Shown piece by piece: positions 43,971 to 55,563 of a stretch of DNA of 64,000 bases. The notes under the pieces are model-generated. The model searched no databases, had not been told where the DNA came from, and saw only the letters and a list, made by a program, of their open reading frames with translations. How positions within the stretch are numbered: position 1 is the first letter of the stretch; each line of letters begins with the position of its first letter. A program made the position numbers and the translations under genes. Origin of the DNA: Aphrophora alni (taxonomy: Eukaryota; Arthropoda; Insecta; Hemiptera; Aphrophoridae); assembly GCA_963513935.1 (NCBI GenBank), contig OY740768.1:63406786-63470785 (forward strand). The letters are read 5' to 3'.

Positions 43971-45306
43971 ATAAACACAGGAAGATGAAACGAAAACATG
44001 TCATAATTTGAATGAAAATTCATTTCTTGAATTTTTCTTCGTTTGAATAGAATGTTATGCAGATGTTAGTGAAAATCCCTCTCTTCCACGTGTTTGTTTT
44101 TCTTTTTATGATCAAAGGTTTTATTTCAACAATGATTCATCATTTCTGTTCCAAAATATACGAAGCTTTCAGTGGTTGTTACTTCAACTAGCAAAAAATA
44201 CTATGTGTAATATTTGTATTGAAAATAAGTGAACTGGTTTCTAAAAACTTAAATTTGTATATTTTTACATATGTCACAGTATCAAAATCCAATATAAATG
44301 TATTTTAAAAATATAATTAGTTTTTCATATAACAAGTTAGTGACTACAAACTACTCTCCTGTAGATATGTGTGTGGTCGAGTATAAGAGATAAAATATAC
44401 AGCCATACAAATAATTCAGAAGTACGACTTGAAGAACAAAAACTGGTGCTCCTATTTAGATAAATTGTAAATGATCAATAAATGTTTGCCTTATGAAATC
44501 AATTATATGATATTCTTTCTAACATTTTTATAGATTTATTAGAACGTTACTCAAATGTTTAGGCCAAAGTTATAGATTTCCTAATTTTGAAATTTACAAA
44601 AGTAGGCCTACTAATATTAATTTTTCATTCAAATCAACTGAAAACCTTTTACAAAACCAATTTCACTAAAACACCAATAATTGTAATATAAAAGAAGGTA
44701 AATAGAATATAATTTTAAATTTCAACAGAAACATAATTTAATTCGTACTTCTTTGAAATCGACATTACATGAAAGTTAATATTTGTTCATTTTCTAACGT
44801 TATGTGCAATTTTGTTTATTATATATTTTTATGTGTTCTCCTAACAAATTACTCATTACATACTGCAGACGCTCATAAATTGTTTTATTAATAATTCGTA
44901 TTTACGTTTAGTCGTTTGTAGTGTGTTTTATTGAGCCTGTGTAATTAGAACCAGAAAACTAATTTTATGTATATTATACGTTTTGAATTATATCTATTCC
45001 AGGAAATTTAAATGATTATTATTGGCCGGAAGGAATATGATATTATGGAAAATAATGTCGTTGGATTGCGTTTAAAAAAATTATTTTGTGTGTCGCACAC
45101 TTTATATCAGATATGAAGTGATATGTAAAATATTTGCAGATTAACGTTTCCAAATTATATTTCTTCAGAAACAAACCATATTTAAAAAAAATTACATATT
45201 TTTGTAATTATAATATATAAAATAAGATATGTATTACTATGCTGAAAATGATTTATTAAATAACATGATGTACTACATTTTACTAAAAATGATATTTATA
45301 TTTCAG

Positions 45307-45459
45307 GAAATGGAGCGAACACAACAACGTTCGACCTATTCGACTCGGAAAGTGGACAAGACTTGACGCTTTCACCGCAAACCTTCACAAGTTCGACGGA
45401 AGCATTCATCAACGACAATTCGAACAGCTTAGGAGTCCCAGGGGCCGATACTGATACAG
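45307..45459 (+). CDS. Internal exon of an unidentified host gene
   Basis: The segment is preceded by an acceptor (a pyrimidine-leaning 'atatttatatttcag', with a possible branch point 'actaa' about 25 bases upstream) and followed by the strong donor cag|gtaggt. It is 153 bases long and open in one frame. It starts after the first base of a codon and ends the same way, so it is a symmetric phase 1-1 exon that can be skipped without shifting the frame. The peptide (N-G-A-N-T-T-T-F-D-L-F-D-S-E-S, ending G-A-D-T-D-T-G) is acidic and rich in Ser, Thr, Asn and Asp, with no Cys or predicted membrane segment. It looks like a flexible linker, such as those between extracellular domains, and contains possible N-glycosylation sites. 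Its composition is much less AT-rich than the flanks. I do not recognise the protein. The 201-base ORF that continues past the donor, and the minus-strand ORF opposite, are artefacts. The neighbouring exons were not found in this window, which implies large introns. Confidence 0.7.
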
Positions 45460-46171
45460 GTAGGTTACCCGTAGACTGTCCCTGCAACTGTCACATTAGG
45501 CTATATCAAGACGCATTGCTTATTGCATATCCAAACGCCAGCTTTCTTACATTATTTATTTAGAAGGACGTGATAGGAGAAAAGGCTGTAAATAAGTTCT
45601 ACAACTGACTTTCCAAAATTGAGCGGTTTGATTATGTCGCTTAAGTTATAGAAATGTTGATTTTATGCTTCTATGCGGTTCTTGTCTTTAATTGATTGTT
45701 TTTACGTTGAAAGAAAGTTTTTAAGACACTTTTATTATATTTAGAAATTAAATAAAAGAGTCTAATTCCAATCAATCACACTAGACCTTCATTTTATAAC
45801 TTAAATGACATTGTGTAAACGTTGAAATTTAATTTTAAAAAATCGTAATTTGTATCTACTCAATTAAAATGGAAATGAACTTATTCATAATATGGTATGT
45901 ATATTTTGTGTTCTATTTTGTTATATTATCGTAACATAACAAATGATGAAATTTTTTAGTACAAATATTTCATCAAAATAGTTTTAAAAAAAAACAAGAA
46001 CAAAAATTAACATTAACAAAAAAAATTGTACAAAACAAATATTTTGTCTATAATGTTTTTAACCATTTAAAATGTGTTTAGTATTTTATACTTGTATTTC
46101 ATTTCTAGCAATTCGAATGGTATACCTATTTTACTTGTATGACCTTTTAAATGTTTTTATTTTCGTCTAAC

Positions 46172-46173
<2 letters not shown>

Positions 46174-46246
<73 letters not shown>
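46174..46246. repeat. (AT)n microsatellite
   Basis: About 73 bases of AT. Confidence 0.95.
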
Positions 46247-46247
<1 letters not shown>

Positions 46248-49200
46248 TCTCGTTGATATAAAATTGTATTTGAAGTTTGTTTCCTTTTTATACTTAAAAT
46301 TCAGGTGGAAACATATACGAAATTATAATAAAACACAAACAGATTTTAAATAAAATAATAATAATAATAGAGTAAAATGAGTTTTATTTGTTTAAACAAA
46401 CCCTTAACATTTATTTTTTGTGTTATGTAAGTGATCAATTTATTTGAAGATGAGTTTTAAGAAATATATTTTATGAAATACTTATGAGACACATAGAATA
46501 AACACAAAATATAGAATTACACTTGACTTGCTTAGTTAAAAAAAAAACCAAATATTAATGTGTTATTTGTTTGTTTTAAAATGTTTCCAACAAACAAGGC
46601 AGGAGAGAAAATCTATTCCAAATATAAAATAGCTGCTGTATTTGACACTCCAATAATAGTATCAGGGAATAAAAGACTAAATTAAATTATCTGCTTTAAG
46701 CAATATAAACTTTTTACGATAATAATCTTGACAAATTTAATTAATTATAGGAAAATTACTTTTATATACATATACAGTATTTAAAATATTATGATTACTC
46801 TAAAACAATACTGATAATAAAACTACACCACCAGTGAAGAGAAACACTAAATCTGGAAGGATATAAATCACACAGTTAACTCATTTTCATAAATCAAATC
46901 AGAGCCTTTAACATACAAAATAAAAAATATTTCCTAAAAATGAACTAAGTATATTTTTTAAATTGGATATTTAATAATAAAACAATACAAAAAAGTATAT
47001 ATTTTAAGATTGTAGTTATAATTTTTTTATTCTGAAGGGAAGAACTACTAGGATTTGTTGTAATGTACAAGCTTTAAGTCATTATCTTGTGCTTTCTGTA
47101 CTAATATCGCTAGAATTTGTAGTAAATTGGCGGTTTTTGTTGCCAATTATCTAACAGGTTCTTTGACTTGGATTCAGAAAGGGTCTTAGAAAACCTATTT
47201 CCTTCCGTTTTCCTTGTTTGGCTGTCGGTTTAATTTGTAGTTTTTATCAAAATTCTCAGGTTTGAATTTGATTGAACTTATTGCCGAATTATTTAACAGT
47301 TAATATTATCTTTGTATATTTATGAATTTTCCCAAAATCTGTATTTGTATTTGTATATAAAATGTGTTTTATATGGTTGGTGTCTGAGAAGTTTTTACTT
47401 TAATTTTAGAACATAGCTTGATATGGAATGTATATAGAATTTAATTCATTTAACTTAAATCACAGATGTAATATAAACATTGATTTACTTCGTCTGATAA
47501 TATATATATATAGTTTATGATAAACAAATTCAATCACTACTAAACTCTCCCACATTTTAAAGGATATACTAAGAAATGATAATGTCGTCAGAATTGGGAG
47601 GCGGGGGTTCTAAACAAAGCGATACTGATAAAAAATTATTAAGATATTGATTTTTTTAAATAGATAAATATAAGCAAGTCAATAAATTATAAAGACGTCA
47701 TAACACTTAATTTTATTTTCACTGTAAGTTTCCCAGATAATCTGATTGTTGCCAAATTTCAGATTGCAGTATGTAAACTAAATTCCGTATCAGTAGACAA
47801 CCTGATTATACAAAATTTCTTTACAAAAAAATGACTACAATAGTCTCCATTCCAAAGTGGTTTGTTAAATTACAACAGGTTTTTATATGCCCTACCTTCC
47901 ACATACTAAATTCCAAGTCTCTTTCTTAATTCTATTGTACTCATGAGATCACTAACAAATTAGTGGTTGAGTTTTGCCTGATTAACTTACTACAGATACT
48001 TTGTAAATAAAGAAAACTTTCATATTCATTACAGAATGAAGTAAATTAAATAACTGAATTAATCTTATCTATAATAAAGTTATTATTGTTGGGCATTTGA
48101 GATTTTATACTATATTGTGAAGGATTTCATACATTTATCTGTCACAATTCAAAGAAATTGTATTAGGGATTGTATTTTCCAGATATACAGCGTCTAGAAA
48201 AATCAAGCAATACCGTGCTTTAATATTAAAAATGATGTAAAATGATTCTGTGTTTATGTTTAATATTTCGTTTTCTGATGAAACTCATATTTATCTCAAA
48301 GTTGTTTATCTGTAATTCCCTCTTCGGAGATATTAAAATCGAACTATCCATAACGAAGGAAGAATGTGATTTCAAATCATCAATCTGAATTCAAGCGATT
48401 CATATAAATATACCACATTTGTCCATGGTACAATTAGTTATTTATGTGATCTCTGTGTTGTAGTTGTATAGTGCAATACTGGTGATGTAAAGGGCTTACG
48501 ATTTCTGAGCTAGACCGCAATATGGTCATGTGATCACATGATTGTTTCCTTCATTATACATCTACAGGTGAAACATTTACACTTAAGATCGCAATCAATC
48601 CTAGTGTGAAACAAATACCATTGTTTGATTAAACCTCGTCGCTTGCGGCAGTCTAATGTATCTACTGTAACTACACATATTTAACCTCGATGTCATTACA
48701 TATTATGTTTACCGATCTAATGTCAGTAGCCTATTCAGGACCTAAATTACAAAAAGTACTTTACAACTGACAACCAAATCAAAATGTAAATATTTTATAA
48801 CTATTAAATTAGTATTATTATATGGAATGACGCTAGTAAAATCAAACCAATTAGACTATGAAACGGTAAAAAATAATCAAATTATAATCATTTTCTATAC
48901 GGTATCTATAAAGTAACTTGTATTGTACTCCCAACCATAAGATCAATACAATTCTCATAGTGCATTTCAAAAGCATTTGAAACAGTGAGAGAAAAGAGAT
49001 CTTGAAAACATTGTAATATTCATTAATTAACCTTGCACAAACATTTTATACATTTTCATATTTCATATTCAAATAAATTATAAAAACACATATAAACTTG
49101 TGTTTAGCAGGGATCTAAAATTATTAGAACAAAAAAAAAGCGAAGTCAAAAATTATTTCAGATAATTCGGAAATATGACTGTGTACAAAATTTGGTGAAA

Positions 49201-50000
49201 ATCAGCCAAACAATCTTGCAAAGCTAAGAAACAAAGAGTGAAACAGACATTTTATGAACTGGAGATAGTTAAAACAATTCATTCGTTGTATTTTCAATTT
49301 TAGCATGTATTTATATTTTTTAAATATTTTTGACTTATACCTAAAAAATCAGAAACATTCCATAATGTAGCATAAGACCCAACACATCTGTGTACTTGTA
49401 ACTCGTGGTTATATTCTACTTACTGTGGAATCGATTCTGTGATGTCTGATGAACTGTCACTTCAAACTGTGCGACGAGTGTAATACGATCTCTCGAAAAT
49501 TCGTAAAAATATTCACATCCTGTAAATGATAGTACCTCAATAGTTCATCAATAAGCAAACACCATTGCCACGTGTTTCAATAGAAGTGAGTGATTGAAAT
49601 GCTTTTTATAAACATTTCAGACTTGGCGTCTTATAAGATTGAAATTTAGATTAACAGGCTCAAAGAAGCAGTGAATGAAAACTGATGACTTCAAGTTCGT
49701 GGAATGACGAATCTGCGTAGCAAGGAATGTTTCATCTTGATAAAATGTACGCTTGTACGTAACAGTTGATGTAATAATACGCAACGTGTACATACGAGTT
49801 CAATAGCCTTGTCTAGGAGTGATTTCAGAGTGCTTCTTTTACACATTCGGCGAGATACCATCTCGATGTTAAATGACAACATTGAAATGACTGCAGGCTT
49901 TGAATCTGTTGCTAATTTAAAGCTGTTTTTACAATGTTAAAAATGGAGCAAAAAATCATAGATTAGAATAATTTGGTGTCCATATCTCAATTCGTTTTTG

Positions 50001-50003
<3 letters not shown>

Positions 50004-50032
<29 letters not shown>
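50004..50032. repeat. (AT)n microsatellite
   Basis: About 29 bases of AT. Confidence 0.9.
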
Positions 50033-50035
<3 letters not shown>

Positions 50036-50204
50036 TACAAACAAACGGAAAAGAAGCATTTATGATAATACGTCATTTCAAAATATAATTTTTATTTCCC
50101 CATATAAAATCTATATCTAATATTTTTATTTAGAATTAGCTGAACAATAAATATCCTTGTTTTGAATAATAAACAGGACCCAAATTTTACAAAATAAGGT
50201 TTAA

Positions 50205-50265
50205 TTATTAAACGCGTTTCAAGGGCAATGTCGCCATCCTCAGTCATACACTGACAAATATTTTA
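50205..50265 (-). repeat. CTGANGA/GAAAC core repeat, copy at 50.2 kb
   Basis: On the minus strand CTGAGGA (50237-50243) is followed after exactly 16 bases by GAAAC (50216-50220), which overlaps the palindrome ACGCGT (50212-50217). This is the same layout as at 52.2 kb. The 16-base spacer can form only a weak stem here. It lies about 0.5 kb upstream of the Penelope-like remnant. Confidence 0.6.
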
Positions 50266-50754
50266 AGTCGTTATAGATAGCAAAAATTTAAAAGAACGAA
50301 ATAGCTCAGTTGAATTAGTTAATAGTTTTCAAAATATTTCGAAATAATAAATGTTTAACAACCTCTATTAAAAAAAAAAATGTGCAAATACAACCTTGGT
50401 TTTTGGAATACTGATAAAATTTTTAATATAAAGTGTGAAAACTAAATCTGGACTCAATAACCATATACGATGTTTTACATTTTATTACAAATAGGTAGTA
50501 ACAGACTGGTAGACGGTATTTTAGGACACATATGTTCTTTACTCTGAAGCTCCGAAACTTGCTCGGCCACAATGAATCGCGCTATATTAGTATTGTTATT
50601 GTATTTAAGAAAAATAAGTAAATAGTTGCTCCTATGTTTAATTAATGGATTTCATCGTGGTTCTGTACAGTCCTTTCAAGCCTAGCATCTTTTATACAAG
50701 GTTACTCGCCTTTCCTTGATAGGGCTTGTATACAGAGTGTCCCGTAAGTAAGCT

Positions 50755-51560
50755 GCTACAAACTAAACTACACAAACCTGATAATACTATTTGCCCCGTT
50801 GTTTTCATTAGTTCTTTTCATAGTTTGTTACATCGTCTTGCTAACATTCCTATATCTAATGACGATGTTTGTAAATCATCCACTTGTATTAAACAAATTG
50901 CTGTTAATAATAGATACGATGTTAACCTCAAAGGAAAAAATCCTTAAAAACTAATTTAAAGAACAATGTTAAATCCCTTATATTCCAAACAATTAAAATA
51001 CACGAAAATGGTGTAGAATTACCTATTTTAGTAAAGATAGGCATGCAGTTGGGAATATATTAGGAAATAAAAACACTGTAAGCCAGTTTTTTATTGTATG
51101 GTCAATCGAAGGAAAATCTCAGTGATTCTGAGAACAAAATGCATAATGTTGAAAAACAAAAAGGGCCATTGGTAAACTGACGTGGAATATTTGTAATGCA
51201 GTTTATATAGGTTATACAGGTCGTGATTCCAGTTGTAAATTAAGGGAACACAAAAGGAGTTGACGGTTGGGTTATAATGACTCCACCTTATCTAACAACT
51301 TTAAAAAAAATCATTTAATTAATGTCGGATTTTTAATCTAATTTAAATTTTAATACTCCCAAGTCAATACAAAAAGTAGGAAATTAAAAGCTTTGGGATT
51401 TTTAGAAATTAAGAGAATATTTCTAAAGATGATAGTTTAGTTTAGAACGATCAAGTAGAATTTTTCACAATTTCCCAGCTCCTTAAACATTTTTCTAGAC
51501 CCTGTGACCATTGTTTCTTCCAGACCTCTACTAAACTTACTAACTAAAGTTATGAAAAAT
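50755..51560 (+). pseudogene. Penelope-like retroelement, 3' part with GIY-YIG endonuclease
   Basis: The upstream piece (about 50755-50947) encodes KLHKPDNTICPVV followed by SSFHSLLHRLANIPIS and IKQIAVNNRYD. This fits the region after the reverse-transcriptase core of Penelope-like elements (RKPTxTD, FHxxxHRLxxxPLS and the IAxxNGY pattern). Further on, in another frame, CNAVYIGYTGR at 51192-51224, followed by LREHKRS to 51260, is the GIY-YIG endonuclease signature of these elements (CxxxYIGxTGR, then xxxREH). Stops and frame changes (for example TGA at 51261) show decay. The reverse-transcriptase catalytic part is absent, so the copy is 5'-truncated. In intact elements this domain nicks DNA for target-primed reverse transcription. 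The surrounding CTGANGA/GAAAC repeats fit the terminal repeats of such elements. Confidence 0.8.
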
Positions 51561-51689
51561 TAACGGAATTGTCCTAAATTGTATAAAATGTTTTAGTACC
51601 TTAGTCTGTTTTAAGCTGCCTCGCAAATTCTCTAACTGGCGGAACCATGGTCATCAATCAAGACTCAATAAATTGTAATTTCAACAAAT

Positions 51690-51975
51690 GAATGAAATTA
51701 CAATTTTTCACAAAAACTTCTTTATTAGTTTAATACAAATAAAAGACAATATTTCAATGAACAAATCATCAGCCTCAGTTGTTACATACACACAAACCCT
51801 ACTGATACTGGACTAATAATGACAGTCAACAGTAACAACTAAGGTTGATGAATTGAGAATTGAAACGTTGTCTTGTATTTGTGTTGTACAAAGAAAGTGG
51901 TTTTGTGAAAAATTGTGTTTTCATTCCAAATTGGTGACTGAAGATTTTTAAAGTGTAGGTCATTACAGTTGATTA
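51690..51975 (+). repeat. Inverted-repeat element, copy at 51.7-52.0 kb
   Basis: The left part has 'attacaatttttcacaaaaa' and 'caaataaaagacaatatttc'. The right part, from about 51860, has the inverted match 'gaaacgttgtcttgtatttg' and 'ttttgtgaaaaattgtg'. GAAAC is at 51862-51866. The CTGANGA position 16 bases earlier has decayed to CTAAGGT (51839-51845). The end 'aagtgtaggtcattacagtt' is shared with the 0.6- and 42.8-kb copies, as is a central 'cacacaaaccctactgatac'. It directly follows the Penelope-like remnant. Confidence 0.7.
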
Positions 51976-52128
51976 AATTGTAGTATTTTACTAAATATTG
52001 TTTTGTTTTCATTTCATAAACATCTTAAATGATTTTTCCAAAAAAATATATATAAAAAGACCTCTACCATGTACAAACAAATGTATGATAAACTTATTAA
52101 ATGTTGAGCTTGACTTATGAGAAAAACT

Positions 52129-52375
52129 ATACAGTATAACAAACACACAGAACACAATTCTCATAAAAAAAAAAAAAAATACGCCTAAGTATCAGACGCG
52201 TTTCAACGACAAGGTCGTCCTCTTCAGTGATTCACCAGCTACACCAACCAAACCACAACTCAGTTGGTGTAGCTGGTGTATCACTGTAGAGAACGACCTT
52301 GTCGTTGAAACGCGTCTGACACTTAGGCGTATTTTTTTTATGAGAATTGTGTTCTGTGTGTTTGTTATACTGTAT
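52129..52375. repeat. Long near-perfect hairpin with hammerhead-like cores in both arms
   Basis: The left arm, 52129-52248, and the right arm, 52263-52375, are reverse complements except for a few substitutions and the length of an A/T run (14 A in the left arm, 8 T in the right). The loop is only 14 bases. The arms contain 'cacacagaacacaattctca', 'tacgcctaagt', 'acgcgtttcaacgacaaggt' and 'accagctacaccaac'. The 12-base sequence tgtatgataaac occurs at 52082-52093 and again at 52371-52382, which may be coincidence or a relic of insertion. The arm similarity implies a recent fold-back or head-to-head duplication. Confidence 0.9.
52189..52232 (-). ncRNA. Hammerhead-ribozyme-like motif
   Basis: On the minus strand: CTGAAGA (52221-52227), matching the CUGANGA core; a 16-base segment in which ACGAC and GTCGT form a 5-bp stem closed by a CTT loop; then GAAAC (52200-52204). 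This is followed by CGCGTC, so that A-C-G-C-G-U forms a self-complementary stem III ending in a GUC cleavage triplet (52195-52197). Bases before the core (...AUCA) can pair over 4 bp with UGAU after the triplet to form stem I. Penelope-like elements are known to carry such motifs with minimal stem III that act as dimers. One extra base next to stem II departs from the consensus, so activity is uncertain. The right-arm copy (+ strand, 52278-52322) has CTGTAGA, which breaks the core. Confidence 0.35.
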
Positions 52376-55300
52376 GATAAACAAGTTTATGTCTTTTATC
52401 TAGTTTGGAAAAAAATATGTATTTCAATCATTATATATACCATTTACAAATTTTCGGCAGTACATTTACAGATTTATGGTTTTCAATAAAACTTATTAAT
52501 TTAAATGAGCCATCTTCGGCAGATTTTGTAGCTAAAATATATTAAATTTTGAAAGATTAAATTTGCCTAGAATATACAATGTTTGGCCAATATACAACAA
52601 CATAGCAGAAAGTGTGAAATTATGTAAATTCCAAAAATAAACACCAATTGGTAAAATTTGTAAAAATTCAATTCAAATAGGTTATGAATTAATTATAGAT
52701 CTTCTTGAGTACAAATAAATATTTTATAGACTCTACAGACAAATATATCTCTATATTATTTACATTGCCAATTTTATAATTCTGACAAAAGTAAAACTAA
52801 TTCACCTGTAATCGCAATAGTACGATTTGAAATTTCAATCCACAATAAATCGAAGGTATTTCACACGCGACTTAATTCATTCATTTCAATTAATAGATAT
52901 ATAATCACATCTGTAATTCTTGAATTCCACAAATAAAAAAAAAAGAAGAAAATTGAGGTAATAATTCTACTGAAATAATATTTACAATAATAAACTTTGT
53001 TATTACACGCTTTCTTCTCAACATTCATAGCTACTTTAAAAAGTATAGAACAAAACATATGTTAACATTTTGCTATATATAATAAGACAAACTTAGTGAA
53101 ACCAATTATTTCTTATTAATTATGAATTATTAACGCATAATTGAACTTCTTTTAAATGCTATTGATATACTTGTAGTTAACTGCCTATTGACACATTGTA
53201 GTTATCATTGTAGAGTGAAACTCAGTCACATAGGTGAAATTATATTTTTTTTAAATTGACCCAGGTAAATCATTATATTTATTTAAGACATGTCCCATTA
53301 AAATCTTCTCCTGGCTAGGTAGTTTTAATTTCGGTACAACTTTGCCGTTCCTATTGTTTTGTGTTGTTTTCCTTCTTTCAAGAGGGGCAGGACAAACAAA
53401 CAATAATATTTTCCTTTTTGATTTTTAACAACATCGTTAAATCGAGAGACTGTCGTTTCCATTTGTACGCTTGAGCGTTTTGCTCTGATTTTGATGCCCG
53501 CTTTTATTGTTGTGGGTGTTTTCATCGGCTCTGTTCCGGTGTTTCTTTTGATTTCCACACATATATCATACTTTTCAATGTATTTACAAAACATCCAGTG
53601 TAAAAACATTTTCGAGGTTTTATCTTTTACAGTAACGAAAAATGATTAAAAAAGGAAATATTTACTAAATGTTATGTAAATGTATTGTTTATGTATTAAT
53701 TTAAGCTGGTTAAATTAATATTAATATATTCTACAACGATATATATAGTTAATATTATAATTATTATTCTGTATTTATTATTATTATTATTATTTTTTTA
53801 TTTTGCAAATTTTCAAAAAATAACTGATTTTTTGTTGAAGAAAGTTCTTGAAATATAGTTACATGAATAGTAGTTCATTAGTTATTCTTAAGACAGCATC
53901 CAAACTATACGATGAAAATCTTGATTTGAACTGCGTTTCTCCTCCTAGTAATCCCCAAGAGAATACCTGTTGTTTGTATTCTTAGCAATTCAGTTCCAAT
54001 AATACAACTTTTAAATGTTCAAATTCAATTAATTGTTTATAATGTATTTAAAAAAAAGAAGTTTTTACACAAAATATGTGTCTTAAATATATACTCTATA
54101 CTATTTTTTATAATATAACGATCATAGTTTTTTGACACCATTAAACACTTTATTCGTTTTTTTTAATTTTTCAATCATAGACTCAATTAGCAAAGTCAAC
54201 ATTGAGAGGCAATAACTACCACATCACCTGACCTTTGTACAGTCGCCACAAATCGAAATATCAAGCCGACTGCTTGAGATGGACACTGTGCCACAAAATC
54301 AATCCCACGAAAGAAAGTTACAGTAGCGAAGCGTTACATTTTACGGGCATTCGTAGATGTTTTATAACTTCCATAACCATAATTGGAATATGTTCTTTTT
54401 TTCTCACTGCGAAATAATCAACGGTCTTAGAGAATTTTTGTTTTATTTTAATGGAATAAATATAATTGTTTCAAAAAAAAATATTATTATTATACAAAAG
54501 AAATATGTATAAGGTATAACCATGTCATTACTATTTAAGCCCAATTTTCAATCAAACTGTTTTACTTTAGAAGGCAATATAGTTTTGTTTAAATTTTTAA
54601 AACACTTACCATTAAAAATTGTTTTACAAACTAGTTACGCAAACCAAAGGAAATGTTTTTCCAAAAATCGTAGATGACTTGGATGTCTGATTGTGTCGTC
54701 TCTACTAATTGTTTACAAAAAATATTAAATACTCAAAATATAAATTAATATATCTCTGAGAATACAAATGAAAGTTAAATACAAGTAACAGAGACAAGAC
54801 TTCAAGCCCCTCTCAAATAATAGATGCAGGGGAATAATTGCGAGATACTATTCAAAATACTCATTGCAGTATTCTATCATTAAGATAAAATAGCAATAAA
54901 ATGAAAACGACTAACAAATTGGTACCAAATGCTGATTTCTCCTCTTAATGTAACCTACAAGTAACACTGGATGCATAATAAAATAGACAAAATCATTCAA
55001 TCATCATTATAGTGGTTAAAATTGGTAATAAAGAGAAAACACAAAATAATACTGCATTTTAAACGTACACAATGTAAACCCAAATATTCTTCAATTATAC
55101 GGTATCATTCTACTAGAAAAACTCATCCTGTGAATCATTGCTAGCATTTTAATTACAGGATGGCAAGTTTGATTTTAAAAGCTCTCTTGAAATTAATTAA
55201 TTTTAAGGGAACTTAAATAGTGAATTTGAGAGTCTGTGAAGTGGCTAAAGAGGTACAAAAAAGACGCAATGTACTTATCAAGCAAAAAGAGCAGAAATCA

Positions 55301-55501
55301 TCCTAAGTAATCAAACTGTGCAAATAAAGACATTTTAAAAAAAAGTACCGTGAAACCTAAGCATAACAAACCGACTTGGCTATATGCAATATTAAACTCC
55401 AAGCTATGCGGATCGATAATGAAGAATTTTTTTTAAAAAATGCAATTGCTGAACAACCGTCCCCTCTCATAAACAATAGAAAAATATGCAATATAAACGT
55501 G

Positions 55502-55563
<62 letters not shown>

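Larger units (their letters stand above)
45460..50160. other. AT-rich DNA downstream of the exon, probably intron
   Basis: Begins with the splice donor of the exon. Contains AT microsatellites at 46.17 and 50.0 kb and a 16-base perfect palindrome (tcatgtgatcacatga, 48526-48541). No further exon, RNA gene or transposon protein was recognised. Confidence 0.4.

Noticed and set aside
45296..45487. Minus-strand ORF opposite the exon
   Set aside because: Shadow of the + strand exon, which has proper splice sites.
45363..45563. 66-codon ORF extending past the exon's donor
   Set aside because: The reading frame is the exon's, but the part after 45459 is intronic read-through.
48526..48541. 16-base palindrome tcatgtgatcacatga as an operator
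   Set aside because: A single short palindrome in intron-like DNA with no neighbouring gene; chance cannot be excluded.
53325..53609. 94-codon minus-strand ORF
   Set aside because: No motif, start context or splice signals. May be chance in a moderate-GC patch.
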